Positions 11,761 to 22,981 of a stretch of 64,000 bases of DNA are shown piece by piece. Position numbers and translations under genes: made by a program. The notes beneath the pieces are model-generated. The model made no database searches. It was not told the DNA's origin and worked only from the letters and a program-made list of their open reading frames with translations. Origin of the DNA: Symbiodinium natans (taxonomy: Eukaryota; Sar; Dinophyceae; Suessiales; Symbiodiniaceae); NCBI GenBank assembly GCA_905221605.1, contig CAJNDS010002013.1, forward strand, positions 112,501 through 176,500, given 5' to 3'. Numbering within the stretch: position 1 is the first letter of the stretch; every line of letters begins with the position of its first letter.

Positions 11761-12986
11761 GCTTCGGTTGCAGGGTTTGGTTCTGAGGGCCTAAACGAGA
11801 ACTCCGCACCCTCGAGCATTTTCCCTTGAAGATTCCCCACACACCCTCTCCTATTGAGGTACACTCTTCTGGGGCACTTGCGGGCACAAACTCCCAAATC
11901 CTAAGCCCATTAGAGCCTTCAACCCTTCAACCCTTCAACCCTTAATCCCTGCAACACGAAACACCCTAAAGCCCTAAACACCTTTGAACAAGTTAACACC
12001 TTAAAGCCCTAAAGCCCTAAAGCCCCAAAGCCCTGAAGCCCTAAGGCCCTAAGGCCCTAAGGCCCTAAAGCCCGAAAGTCCTAAAGTCCAAGTGGGTTCC
12101 GGCTTGAGGCGACCAAGCGTCGCAAGAGCCAGTGGGCGACTTGCTCGAAGAAGCGCTCGTCGAAGTACCTTCAGCTGTTCTGAGGAGGGGTTTAGGGGTT
12201 GAGGGGTTTAGGGTTTAGGGTTCAGAGGGGTTGAGGGGTTTGGGGGTTTAGGGGTTTAGGGCTTTGGGGTTTGGGGTTTAGGGTTTATAAGGCTGGAGTG
12301 GTGTCGGCACAGGATGTTCCCACCCCTTCTACGATCCGAGCCCCCTGATCCAGAAAGTTATTGAGGTTTTATCAGCCCCTATCCCCCAAACCCTAAACCT
12401 AAGCCCTAAACCCTACCAATGCCTTCGGCCAGGCAGCGCAACTAAGCCGAAAGCGTACACGGCACTCGTCAGCGCTAGCGCATCGGTGTCTGCGATGTGG
12501 GCACCTTCGGTTTTGGGCGCTTAGGTTGCCGGTTTGAGGGGTTTTAGGGTTCCCGGTTGTAGGGTTTAGGCTTTCGGGACCTCTTTTTCTTCTTCTATGG
12601 GGGGTATGTGAGCGTGCTAAGGGGTAGATGAGAATAGAAGGCTTCCATACCCCAGACCCTGAACATATGGGGGAAACTGCCCACCTCAAGTGCTCCTAGA
12701 CTTGTCTCTCCAAGCATATTCCCCTGAGCAACCTAGGCATTGCAAGGTAATCTCGACTACTGAGGTTTGCAAATCTAACCTCCCAGACCCTCCATGCTAA
12801 CCATCAACACTAAATCCTAAACCCTAAACCTTAAACTCTAAACCGCCCACCCAACCCCTCGACCCCCAACCCCTCAACCCGCCTCAACCCTAGCCACACA
12901 ATTCCAGAGCCAACCCTAAACCCTAAACCCTAAACCCTAAACCCTAAACCCTAAACCCTAAACCCTAAACCCTAAACCCTAAGAGC

Positions 12987-13043
12987 CAAGAAGCTGAAGC
13001 GTCTTGCGACAATCTCACATAGAGCTTCATCCCGCAAGCCGAC
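12987..13043 (-). CDS. OPR-like gene exon
   Basis: VGLRDEALCEIVARRFSFL, phase 0 to 0. Acceptor GAGTGAG, GC donor TTG|GCTCTT. The sequence fits the second helix of an OPR unit. Confidence 0.67.
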
Positions 13044-13077
13044 CTCACTCACGCACCAGCAACACAACGAGGGTTTA

Positions 13078-13195
13078 AGTTTAGGGTTTAGGGTTTAGGG
13101 TTTAGGGTTTAGGGTTTAGGGTTTAGGGTTTAGGGTTTAGGGTTTAGGGTGTAGGGTTTAGGGTTTAGGGTTTAAGGTTTAAGGTTTGGGGTTTA
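13078..13195 (+). repeat. TTTAGGG array
   Basis: About 15 units, starting about 35 bp from the exon acceptor at 13043. Confidence 0.95.
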
Positions 13196-13417
13196 GGGTT
13201 GAGGGTGGAGGGTTGAGGGATTGAAATCAGGGGGGCTGCGGATTTAGGGTCTAGGGTGTGAGTTTTAGGGTTTCCGGTGCTTTGGCTGGCAGAAGACAAA
13301 AGAGGGCTGAGGCCGCGGGGCGTTCATCACTGCCCCCCACCCCCCCCAATGGTGTGAATATTCGCCGGGTTTCAGACTTATCGGTCCATAGGGTTCAGGG
13401 CTTAGGGCTTCAGGTTT

Positions 13418-13514
13418 AGGGTGTAGGGTGTAGGGTGTAGGGTGTAGGGTGTAGGGTGTAGGGTGTAGGGTGTAGGGTTTAGGGTTTAGGGTTTAGGGTT
13501 TAGGGTTTAGGGTT
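13418..13514 (+). repeat. Array with GGGTGTA variant block
   Basis: About nine copies of GGGTGTA followed by about six TTTAGGG units. Confidence 0.95.
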
Positions 13515-13521
13515 TGCAGCT

Positions 13522-13960
13522 TCAGAGCTTTTGGAGCTTTAGGGCTTTCGGGTGTACGTCGAGGCTAGTGTTATACTGTGCAATATTGGATTGCGTGGTC
13601 ACGGCGTCCGATGTCAATGCAATGTCAGACGGCACTCTCAAAGCCTTCAGGACCGGTTGCAGCCCACCAGCGACATGCAAGCGAGCACATCGTTCGGCTT
13701 CGGACACAATGGCCCTTGCAAATCTCCCACTATGCCACAACTCGCCGAACTCGCCCGGGAGAAGTGTGTCAAGCATGTCCACCATTTCTCTGTAGTTTTG
13801 AAGACAGCCTAGGGAGTCCAACGTCAATGCCAAGCAGGACAGACGCAGCCTCACCAGCTGTTGAAGATCTTGAACCGCTGACAATCCCCCGGTACATACA
13901 TTTCTCCAAGCTCTTGTCCTTCCAGAAACTGGATGGCTTCACGATGGTTTCGAGACTGCC
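13522..13960 (-). pseudogene. Degenerate coding remnant, possibly TPR-like
   Basis: Two overlapping minus-strand frames look coding. One reads REAIQFLEGQELGEMY before a stop; the other reads LDSLGCLQNYREMVDMLD and continues to GRFARAIVSEAERCARLHV. N/H-YRE-A/M-x-x-L echoes tetratricopeptide helices, which would make this a frameshifted fragment within the intron between 12.99 and 14.8 kb. Family call is tentative. Confidence 0.35.
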
Positions 13961-14340
13961 TTAACATGCAAAGGTCCTAAATTCGAAACAACTTTCTCCT
14001 CCCACAGTCCCTTCCGCGCCTCACCCCGAAACCCCGAACCACCTCCCCCTTAAGGTGTAGGGCTGGGGATTTAGACTATTTCTACTACCACAAACTACTA
14101 CCACCACCTCTACAACTTTGTACTTCGATACAATGTTGTTACTATGGCTACTCGTGTTGGAGCACACAGGTATTTGAAAGTGGAGCCCTTGACTGGGGAG
14201 TTGTGGCAAAAGTGGAACACAACAGGGGCGCGGACAAGCACATTCTATGACCTTTCATTCTTCAACCCTAAAACCCTAAACTCTAAAACGACAACTGAAA
14301 CTAGCCCCTAAACCCCAAACCTCTTGGGTTACGTAGGCAC

Positions 14341-14456
14341 ATGGTCCCTGAACATGGGCAAGGACCCCTTCCATACCCCTTATATACCCTATCATCCCCA
14401 AGGGCCCATACATCAGAACCCTTAAAGAGGGTTAGAGACCATATTCGGGGCCCGTG
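14341..14456. mobile_element. Dispersed element J, copy 1
   Basis: ATGGTCCCTGAACATGGGC at one end and AGACCATATTCGGGGCCC at the other, with CAAGGGCCCATACATCAGAA inside. Related in opposite orientation to 43.87 kb. Confidence 0.72.
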
Positions 14457-14479
14457 AAACCCTAAACCCCAAACCCCTA

Positions 14480-14699
14480 GCCTAAACCCTAAACCCTAAA
14501 CCCTAAACCCTAAACCCTAAACCCTAAACCCTAAACCCTAAACCCTAAACCCTAAACCCTAAACACCCTAAACCCTAAACCCTAAACACCCTAAACCCTA
14601 AACACCCTAAACCCTAAACCCGTAAACACCCTAAACCCTAAACCCTAAACCCTAAATCCTAAACCCTAAACCCTAAACCCTAAACCCTAAACCCTAAAC
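14480..14699 (-). repeat. CCCTAAA array with CACCCTAAACCCTAAA supra-units
   Basis: About 30 units; the central part shows a higher-order repeat with an added ACAC step. Confidence 0.95.
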
Positions 14700-14714
14700 C
14701 AGACCTTGCCAGGC

Positions 14715-14806
14715 CTTTGCCGCAGCGTGGAAGCAAACGGCCAGGTGCCGAGCGCTGAACTCGCCCTCGTTGCTGCGAACATGCCTCAACAACTGGGCCG
14801 TCGGGT
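14715..14806 (-). CDS. OPR-like gene exon
   Basis: Two bases and 30 codons: PTAQLLRHVRSNEGEFSARH and then LAVCFHAAAK. Acceptor CCCCAG, GC donor AAAG|GCCTGG. The GC donor is preferred over the nearby CAAG|GTCTGG because it gives AAAKVGLRDEAL with the right phase. Confidence 0.72.
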
Positions 14807-15414
14807 CTGGGGTTTAGGGTTTAGGGTGTAGGGTTTAGGGTTTAGGGTTTAAGGTTTAGGGCTTAGGGCTTGGGGTTTAGGGCTCAGGGCTTAGGGTTTA
14901 GGGTTACTCTGGGATGGCCCTTAAATGCCTCTGAAAAATATTGCTGAAGATGATCCTCTTGAACCCTAAACCCTAAACCCTAAACCCTAACCTTAAACCC
15001 TAAACCCTAAACACTAAACCGTAAAGCAAAATACCAATATCCCAAGGGCTTACCTAGAACTGGGGCGTCGGGTCTGGGGTTTGAGGGGGCTTATAGGGTT
15101 CAGGGTTTAGCAACGTTGCTAGAAATCGTGTGTCCTTGTGTTTGCTTTGTGGGTTGCCAAAAAGTCTTTGGGTTTAGGGTTTAGGGCGAATAAGGGAACG
15201 GTCAGCAGGCACAGCTTATGAGGGCTTGCTGCGCCACTCCTCAGACCCTTAGCAACCAAATGTTCCTTCGACGTTGGGTTCAGGTTTAGGGTCTATCCAG
15301 CAGGCTCGAAGCCCTAAATGCCTAAACTACCTAGAGCCCAAGAAACCTCTCGAACCCCAACCCAAACCCTGAACCACCCTAAACCCTAAACCCTAAACCC
15401 CTAAGAAATAACAC

Positions 15415-15496
15415 CCAGCGGCTCCAGGAGCTCCCGGAACAAGAGGTCGCGGGTCTGGAACTGGAGCGTGGCAGCTGCATGCAGCACGATGGCGAC
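15415..15496 (-). CDS. OPR-like gene exon
   Basis: Twenty-seven codons plus G: VAIVLHAAATLQFQTRDLLF and then RELLEPL. Acceptor CCGAAG, donor CTGG|GTGTTA. Joining to the next exon gives EPLDPTAQLL with exact phase. Confidence 0.72.
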
Positions 15497-16350
15497 CTTC
15501 GGAGGGTTTAGGGTGTAGGGTTTAGGGTTTAGGGTTTAGGGCTTAGGGTTTAGGGTTTGGGTCCCAAAAAAGTTTTCACCGAAAGTTTTGATTAGGGCTT
15601 AGGGCTTCAACATCTCGAGCTCCATCACCCCAAGCCCTCCTGCCTCCAGAGCAAATTACCTCGAAAACCCCTCTGGCCCCCCAAAATTATCTCTCAGCGC
15701 GAAACCTTGAAAAGCCGAAAAATCCGGTCTCGTGGCCTCCGGAGCATCACATTCAGACCTCCTCTGCAGGACCTGGCACAGGGCTCTTGAGGGTTTTTGG
15801 GGTTCAGGGTGATTAAGCCGCCCATGAACCCTACTTGAAGTTTCATGGATGGGTACTGGTCAGTAGGGTTTTTAAGGCCTCCCCAGATGTTTTTGCCAGT
15901 TCGAACCTCTAAATCTAAGACTCGATGCAAGGTCGGCACAGGGCACAGCCTGTCAATGCCTCCTTGAGTTTCATGGCTGAAATGTAGAGGTTTAGGGTTT
16001 AGGGTTTAGGGTTTAGGGTTTGTAGGGTGTAGGGTTTAGGGTTTAGGGTTTAGGGTAGGCTTTAGGGTTTGTAGGATTTGGGGTTTAGGGTTTAGGGTTG
16101 TAGGATTTGGGGTTTTGGTTAGGGGGGGTTAAGTTAACTTGGACTTGTGGGTTTGGTGCCAGCTTCCGATGGTCAGTTCTCTACATTGTGATGTGGGGGT
16201 CGAATTCTTTCACCCCAGAAGCGATTGGGCCTCACAGACGTGCCCCTATGAGTTTAGGTGTTAGGCTTGGGGGTTGCATAGAGGTGGAGCTTAACATAAA
16301 TCCACACGAATCATGCTGTCTGCCTCGCCCTAAACCCTAAACCCCTCAAC

Positions 16351-16428
16351 CCTCCACTTGGAATCTGCCACGGCTCGTGCCTCCTGCGTGAGGCGCGCCA
16401 AGCAAACAGCGGGCTCAAACTGTAAAAC
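16351..16428 (-). CDS. OPR-like gene exon
   Basis: Twenty-six codons, VLQFEPAVCLARLTQEARAV then ADSKWR, phase 0 to 0. Acceptor CAAGCAG after a pyrimidine-rich run (TTTTACAG nine bases later is an in-frame alternative); donor AGG|GTTGAG. Confidence 0.66.
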
Positions 16429-17315
16429 CTGCTTGAGGAGGTAGGAAAGGGAGGGAGGGGTTTAGGGTTTAGGGTTTTGGGCTTACTGATCCGCTGTCTG
16501 TGCCCTGAATTTGGGTCACCTGTTATATAACCCTTATGTACACTATACATAGTAACCTTAGAGGAGTGTAGGGTTTTTGGGGCTTAGTGGCGTTGAGGGC
16601 TTCTAGGGGTGCAGGATTGCCTTATGGAAGCCCTTAAGCCCTTAAACCCTAAACCCAAAACCCTAAACCCTAACTTAAACCCCAAACCCATTGGGAAAAT
16701 GTCGGGGGCTGGCACACATAATCAACCAACTATAGATCAAGGATTCGAGGGCTCTCCCTCTCTCTTCTCCTCCTGCTTTTTTCCTTTTTCTTCTGAGGGT
16801 GCTGCCTAGGGTTGAGGGTTTAGGGTTAGGGTTTAGGGTTTAGGGTTTAGGGTTTAGGGTTTAGGATTTAGGGTTTAGGGTTTAGGGTTTAGGGTTTAGG
16901 GTTTAGGATTTAGGGTTTAGGGTTTAGGGCTTGGGGTTTGGGGTTGAGGGTTGAGGGTTGAGGGTTTAGCGTTTAGGGTTTAGGGTTAACCGTTAACCCT
17001 AAAGCCCCCCCTCCCCCCGCGTAACCTAAAGAAACTGGTATTTTCTTAGGATTGATGGTCCAAATTGATGGGGTCTGCATGGGAACCCCTAACCTCTCAA
17101 AGGACAAAGAAGGAAATCGGGGTACCACTAGGCATCCTCGCAAGACCCTTTCCTTTGGATTGAGAGCCAGGGTTGTCAAGGTGCAATCGGATTACATAAA
17201 TTCAGGGAAGGGGGGCATAGAGACCCTAAACCCTAAACATTAACCCTAAACCCTAAACCCGAAACCCTAAACCCTAAACCCTAGCGGGAGGAAGGGGCTG
17301 AAGAGTTCAGGGAAC

Positions 17316-17367
17316 CTCAAAGGCATGCCAGGCAGTGGCCAAGGAGATAGGGCCGCAGTCGCCCAGC
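17316..17367 (-). CDS. OPR-like gene exon
   Basis: LGDCGPISLATAWHAFE, phase 2 to 0. Acceptor AATCCAG, donor GAG|GTTCCC. Confidence 0.65.
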
Positions 17368-17939
17368 CTGGATTTAAAGCTTCAGGGTGATGCGTAAGGC
17401 ACTATAGGGAGGGGGGGGGGGGTTAGGGGGTAGGGGTTAGGGGTTAATTCGGGTTTAGGGTTAGGGTGTAGGGTTTAGGGTTCAGGGTTTACGGTCTAGA
17501 GTGGCGCGATAAGGGACAGATGGTTGCTGGCCCAGAGTTAATTAGAGGCTCAAAAGACTCCCAGCTGAAAGGGGGGGGGGGGGATTGTTGGGAAACATTT
17601 AGTGCTTGTCGGGGTTCAGGAGATGTTGGTTTCAGGGTGTTTCAGTTAGGGCTGGGAAGCCGCAGGAAAGAATGGGGCTTAAGGCTTAAGACAAGGGTTT
17701 CGGCGAAGCATGACGGACCCCTCAGCCCCAAACCCTAAACCCTATAACCCTATAATCCTACAAACTAAACCGGATAACCCAAGAAGCAAAACCCTCGTCT
17801 GAGCCCTAAGCTCCCTGGTGAGTACTCTGACTTCCGATGATAGCTCGACAATGGGCTTGCCATCCCCCTAAATCCTAGACCCTAGACCCTAGACCCTAAA
17901 CCCCAAACCCGAAACCCCAAAGGCCAAGCTGGGTGGCAC

Positions 17940-17987
17940 TTCGGGGAGGCGAAGAGCAGCCGCCTTTGGCCCATGCACAGATTTAGG
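17940..17987 (-). CDS. OPR-like gene exon, upstream junction unresolved
   Basis: LNLCMGQRRLLFASP plus AA, phase 2 to 2; donor CCGAA|GTGCCA. Joins the next exon as LLFASPKLGDCGPISLATAW. The acceptor may instead be at CAAAG, which would shorten the exon to 17940-17964. Confidence 0.48.
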
Positions 17988-18044
17988 CTCGAACGAGTTT
18001 AGGGTTCAGAGTTAGGATAGGGTTTAGGGCTTAGGGCTTTAGGG

Positions 18045-18135
18045 CTTTAGGGCTTTAGGGTTTAGGGTTTAGGGTTTAGGGTTTAGGGTTTAGGGTTTAG
18101 GGTTTAGGGTTTAGGGTTTAGGGTTGAGGGTTGAG
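18045..18135 (+). repeat. TTTAGGG array
   Basis: GGGCTTTA variants followed by about ten perfect units. Confidence 0.95.
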
Positions 18136-18244
18136 GGTTTAGGGTTTCGGCTTGTGCTTCCGGGTTTCGACGGGGGATGGGGCCTGGTGGTTGAGGCTGC
18201 CACAGTCCATCCTACAGGCGTGAGCTTTAAAGGCCCTAAACCTC

Positions 18245-18625
18245 TAAACCATTGATTGATTATCCTCTCGTAACTATATGGGAATAAACATGACAGTTAA
18301 CAGTATACGTATATGTACATATATATATATATATAGCAGCCATCGGTCATATTCAAAAGCAGCAAGCTGTACTATCAACAGCTGCAAGTGGTAATAACAG
18401 AAGTGGGAATGAACAATTGCACTTCATAGTGAACAAAGATCAGTTACTCTGTATACATCGTCAGCATATGTTTGCTATCTACATCCATGTGCTTTCGAAC
18501 TTTAATCTATGGGCATGACATGACACGCTTTATCTGATGTTGGATTTTGCTTGACAAGCTGCTTGACTGGTGAATGCTTGAAACAAGAGAACTCTGAATC
18601 CAAAATTTCGGGTTTGGGTGTGCAT
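18245..18625. other. AT-rich unique intron segment
   Basis: About 380 bp with a short (TA)n block and no telomere-like units, no open frame of note and no recognised family. I see nothing functional in it. Confidence 0.7.
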
Positions 18626-19004
18626 GCTTGAAGGGGCTTGAGGCATGTGCCGACTCCGTTAGTCCTGGGGTTTAGGGTTTACGGTTTACGGTTTAGGGTT
18701 TACGGTTGAGGGTCTAGGGTTCAGGGGTCTAGGGTCCAGCCTGCAGAAAAGTGACCCACCCCGCGGCAGCACCGACGAACTTGAAGCAGCACGCCCAAAC
18801 GCGAACTACACCCCGTGGCCCCCAACAGCCGCAACACGAGAGACCTTGGAATCAAAACTTCAGGCGCCCTCACCCTTGAACACCTCCCTACCTAAGTCCT
18901 CGAGGGTTTAGGGTTTAAGGGTTTAGGGTTTAAGGGTTAAGGGTTGAGGGTTAAGGGTTTAGGGATACTACAGCCGAACACTCAACCCTTGGTCCCTGGC
19001 CCAC

Positions 19005-19081
19005 CTGCAGCGTTTCCTCGTGGCGCAGGCCGAGTCGCTTAAGTGCCCAGAGTGCCTCGGAAGTGATGCTGATGGCTTGCA
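19005..19081 (-). CDS. OPR-like gene exon
   Basis: QAISITSEALWALKRLGLRH and then EETLQ, a near-textbook repeat. Acceptor GTCACAG, donor CAG|GTGGGC. The phase at this donor does not match the next predicted exon, so an extra exon or a different donor is likely. Confidence 0.7.
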
Positions 19082-19299
19082 CTGTGACTTAGGGTTTAGG
19101 GTTTAGGGTTTAGGGTTTAGGGTTCAGGGTTTAGGGTTCAGGGTTTAGGGTTCAGGGTTAAAGGTTTAGGGTTTAGGGCTTCAGTCGTTTGAGTCCCTGT
19201 AATTTGATTTACAGCGCGTACTGAGGGCACCAGAAAAAGGACTTCAACTTAAGTAACTGACTGTCTAAACCCCAAACCCTATGCCTGGTTTAGGGTTCA

Positions 19300-19495
19300 G
19301 GGTGTACTTGAAGGTTCATGGGTTGTGACTACGCTAAACTAGGTGACAACCATAGTTGCCCTACTTATAACCCTACTGGTGAGTACCCCTAAACCCAAAA
19401 AACTGTACTTGAAGGTTCATAGGTACTTCTAAGGAGGAGTATAAGTACTCGAAAGCGGGTTATAACCATAGTTACCCTACTCATAACCCTACTGC
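19300..19495. mobile_element. Element F, two adjacent related copies
   Basis: ACTTGAAGGTTCATGGGT and ACTTGAAGGTTCATAGGTAC begin two units that both carry ATAACCATAGTTACCCTACT-like sequence. Relatives lie at 20885-20950, 47680-47780, 48140-48250 and 62300-62430. Confidence 0.65.
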
Positions 19496-19564
19496 TGAGA
19501 CCCTACACCCTCAACCCTCAACCCTCAACCCTCAACCCTAAACCCTAAACCCTAGCAGGGGACG

Positions 19565-19665
19565 GGTTTTGGGACCTGCGAGGCTTGAGATTCGTGCCCA
19601 GGCACGCGGGAGACGGACACGCCGTCTGCTCCCGGCATGGTCTCAGCGCATCTGACAAGCAGGTT
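19565..19665 (-). CDS. Ambiguous array-flanked core, possible exon
   Basis: Sits between CCCTAAA and TTTAGGG arrays like the exons and is open on both strands (minus ends CAG|GTCCC, plus ends CAG|GTTTCG). The OPR-like exons on either side join in phase without it, so it may be an alternative exon, a plus-strand exon, or non-coding. Confidence 0.25.
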
Positions 19666-20097
19666 TCGCAATCAAGAGACCGCGCAGGGTTTAGGGTTTA
19701 GGGTTTAGGGTTTAGGGTTTAGGGTTTAGGGTTTTGGGTTTTGGGGTTTAGGGTTTTGGGGTTTAGGGTTTTGGGGTTTAGGGTTTGGGGTTTAGGGTTT
19801 TGGGGCTTCGGGTTTTGGGGCTGAGGGTTTAGGGGGACGCATAATGAAGCCTGAATTTCGAAACGGGCCCTGCGGTGCAACTTCTGGTCCACAGAGCACA
19901 AAGTCTTGCCCTGCTTAAGGAGAGTGGGTACCAACCTGAACTGTACTTTTTTACCTCGCATCATGCAAGCCACGAGTGGGCCAAAACGGTTCACCTTCCA
20001 AATTCTGGTAGGATTATGTGCCCGAAAAGGTCTAAGGCTAAGGCTACCTACTCAGCTGCTAAGAACCTTTGTAGCGGGTTCAGAGCTTCAGGGTTTA

Positions 20098-20209
20098 GAT
20101 TCCCACAGGGTCCATGTACCTGAATAGGGAATACTTGGGCCCCAGAGTCCCTATACAGGAGGTTCTTTGAGGGCCACGTACTCCCTATTTAGGTACTTGG
20201 ACCCTTAGG
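20098..20209. mobile_element. MITE-like family C, copy 1
   Basis: About 110 bp with inverted ends of about 27 bp: GGGTCCATGTACCTGAATAG on the left and the complement of GGGTCCAAGTACCTAAATAG on the right. Confidence 0.82.
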
Positions 20210-20319
20210 GGATTTAGATAAGGCCGCCGCGTATTCGGAAAAACCTGGCGTGTTTCCGTGTGAAAGAGGTATGAAGCCCGAAGGTCTAAGAATGCCTACA
20301 AAAGCAACTCAGAGCACCC

Positions 20320-20455
20320 TCAAGCCTAAACCCTAAACCCTAAACCCTAAACCTTAAAGCCTAAACCCTAAACCCTAAACCCTAAACCCTAAACCCTAAA
20401 CCCTAAACCCTAAACCCTAAACCCTAAACCCTAAACCCTAAACCCTAAACCCCGA
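20320..20455 (-). repeat. CCCTAAA array
   Basis: About 18 units at the intron start after the exon at 20496. Confidence 0.95.
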
Positions 20456-20495
20456 ACCTGAAACCGGCAGCCTGAATCCTAATGCCGCGGCCTGC

Positions 20496-20565
20496 CACAA
20501 AGCTCCGCCACGCGCCGGTCGCCGGCGGCAGCGGCCCCGAAGCGTTTGGCAAGTCGCTGGAGGAC
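20496..20565 (-). CDS. OPR-like gene exon
   Basis: VLQRLAKRFGAAAAGDRRVA then ELC plus one base, phase 0 to 1. Acceptor TTTGAG. The GC donor TGTG|GCAGG is chosen because it joins to the next exon as ELCVQAISITSEALWALK. A shifted GC donor (GGCAG|GCC) would break that phase. Confidence 0.62.
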
Positions 20566-21235
20566 CTCAAAGTGGGGTTTAGGGCTTAGGGCTTATGGGA
20601 GAGTTCCCCTAAATCCTCAACCCTAACCCTAAACCAAAGGGTCAACCCTAAACCCTAAACCCTAAACCCTAAACCCTAAACCCTAAACCCTAAACCCTAA
20701 ACCCTAAACCCTAAACATTGGGAGGAGGGGGTGGGGGGGGGGGGGTGGTAGGCTCGGGGTCGCCAGTGTTGATGTAGGCTGAGCACACCCTTGCAGTTTT
20801 GGGGGGGTTTAGGGGTTTAGGGTTTGGGGTTCAGGGTTCAGGGTTTAGGGTTTAGGGTTTAGGGTTTCGGGTTTCGGGTTTAGACTGCTTCTAAGTAGGG
20901 TCATAAATACCCTAAGTATGGCCATGCCCTACTTGTAACCCTACACATGAGAGCTCCACAGGTCCTTAAGCATATCCAAGAGCCCAAACCCATCGTTGCC
21001 ACTTAAACCCTCTTAGAAGTACCCACAGACCTCCCTCGTAAACCCGTAAGCCCTGTTGTGGCCTTCTTTAGGGTCCTTCTAATCCTACTTAAAAAAGTGC
21101 CCATACAAGCATCCCTTATATATTCTTTGCACCTTTAAGGTCTCAGATGTATTGGGCACTCAACTCTAGATCCCTGTAGTCAGGCGCTTAGCCCGATAGC
21201 CTAAAAACCTACAGGCCCTCTTGAGAAGCTGTACA

Positions 21236-21387
21236 AACCCTAAACCCTAAACCCTAAACCCTAAACCCTAAACCCTAAACCCTAAACCCTAAACCCTAAA
21301 CCCTACACCCTAAACCCTAAACCCTAAACCCTAAACCCTAAACCCTAAACCCTAAACCCTAAACCCTAAACCCTAAACCCTAAACCC
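21236..21387 (-). repeat. CCCTAAA array
   Basis: About 21 units with one CCCTACA variant. Confidence 0.95.
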
Positions 21388-21657
21388 AAAGAAGTCACAT
21401 AAGGGCCTCGAATTGTGGATGAGGAGCCAACTGCAAGACGCCATGTGCTCAACCCCCACTCCCCTACTTCCCCCTTCCACGGACCAAACCCGCAACCTCA
21501 CACCACCGCAAAGCCCTGAAGCGCCTAACTAGCTTTAGACCCGGAACCCAGCACCTAACCTCTCAGCTTTGAACCCTAAATCCAGAACCCTGAAACCCTA
21601 AACCCTAAACCCTAAATCCGGCTTCAGGGCTTCGGGTGAGCAGATCGCTTGAGGAGC

Positions 21658-21690
21658 CTTGCACGCTTGGAAGGCGAAGAAGGAGTTGAC
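21658..21690 (-). CDS. OPR-like gene exon (33 bp)
   Basis: VNSFFAFQACK, phase 0 to 0. Acceptor CCTCAG, GC donor AAG|GCTCCT. An in-frame TGA just upstream of the acceptor bounds it. Confidence 0.6.
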
Positions 21691-21973
21691 CTGAGGTCAG
21701 GGCTGTGGGGTTCAGGGACTAGGGTTTAGGGTTTAGGGTTTAATTCGGGTTTTTGGGGGGTTAGTTGGGTTGACTAGGGTTTATAGGCATTAATTGGGGT
21801 GTTTGTTCCTTATTCGGGCGTAGTTCAGGATTGAATTCGGTTTTAGGGCTTCCCCAAAAAGCCGAAACCGAAGTGCCTCTTTCCTTTGCCAGATCCTGCT
21901 CGCAGACCTCAACACGATCCTTGCGCAACCTACGAAGAAGCACGGTTTTAGGTCGAGGCAGGGTTCAGCCCAA

Positions 21974-22075
21974 GGGTCCCATGTACCTGAATAGGGAATA
22001 CCTGGGCCCCAAAGTCCCTCTACAGGAGGTACTTTAAGGCCCAAGTACTCCCTATTTAGGTACTTGGACCCTTAG
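21974..22075. mobile_element. MITE-like family C, copy 2
   Basis: Very similar to the copy at 20.1 kb, with the same inverted ends and same centre (GGGCCCCAAAGTCCCT). Confidence 0.85.
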
Positions 22076-22423
22076 GGCAGGTGCTTGGAATCACTGGTTT
22101 AGGGCTTAGGGTTGACGCATGCAGCCCAATCCACAGGAACCAAATGCAGAGAAAACTAAAGCTCACCTGCCCTGTGCTCTTCAAAGCTGAACCCTAATTC
22201 CCTTTTAACCCTACAAGCCCTAAACCCTAAAAACCCTACAAGCCCAAGGAAGAAGAACCTGCACACAGCAACGCTCTATCAAGCAATGTTAGGTCCATCA
22301 TAGAGTGACTAACGCTAAACACCTATAACCCTAAACCCCTAAACCCCCAAAACCCGAAACTGGCCAGAGCACCACTGCCCATATACATGGGTGCTCGTGC
22401 CCTGGCGCGTGGGTTAGCAAGTG

Positions 22424-22524
22424 GAAGAGGGTTTTTAAAAACAGAAGAGGGTTTTTAAAAACCCTCTTCTGGTTTTAGAGGGTTTTTAAAAACCCTCTTC
22501 TGGTTTTTAAAAACCCTCTTCTGA
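22424..22524. repeat. Cluster of short perfect palindromes
   Basis: Repeated GAAGAGGGTTTTTAAAAACC and its complement, arranged as overlapping hairpins of up to 28 bp. Confidence 0.9.
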
Positions 22525-22574
22525 GAATAGACAGCAAGGAAGCCCCTTTTGGTGCTGTTGGGGTATGGGGTCTG

Positions 22575-22721
22575 GGGGGGGGGGGGGGGGGGGGGGCGGC
22601 AGCGCTAAACTTGAGTGGGGCGCTCCGAAAGCTCACAGCGGGCGGGAGGAGAGAGAACGAGCATCAATCTGCGTTAGCACCACCTGCCTTTGCGGGACAT
22701 GACCCCCCCCCCCCCCCACCC

Positions 22722-22755
<34 letters not shown>
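22575..22755. repeat. Poly-G and poly-C tracts
   Basis: A G run at about 22575-22596 and a C-rich run at 22703-22754 enclose about 105 bp of GC-rich DNA. Able to form G-quadruplex or hairpin; base counts may be unreliable. Confidence 0.85.
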
Positions 22756-22756
<1 letters not shown>

Positions 22757-22981
22757 GGTGTCGGGCCGCCATGTCCACATAGCAGTTATTGCCGCTGCCA
22801 GCGAGACGCCCTAGACCCTAAACCCCAACTCCCCAAAACCCAAACGCCAAAACCCTAAAACCCCAAAACCCGAAATCCCTAAATCCCTAGAACCCCAAAA
22901 CCCCAAAACCCCAAAACCCTAAAACCCTAAAACCCCCAAAACCCCAACACCCCCAAAAAACCCAAATACCCCAAAACCCTA

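Noticed and set aside
14705-14714. GT donor CAAG|GTCTGG for the exon at 14.8 kb
   Set aside because: It would leave phase 1, which the next exon cannot accept; the GC donor nine bases earlier gives a continuous repeat.
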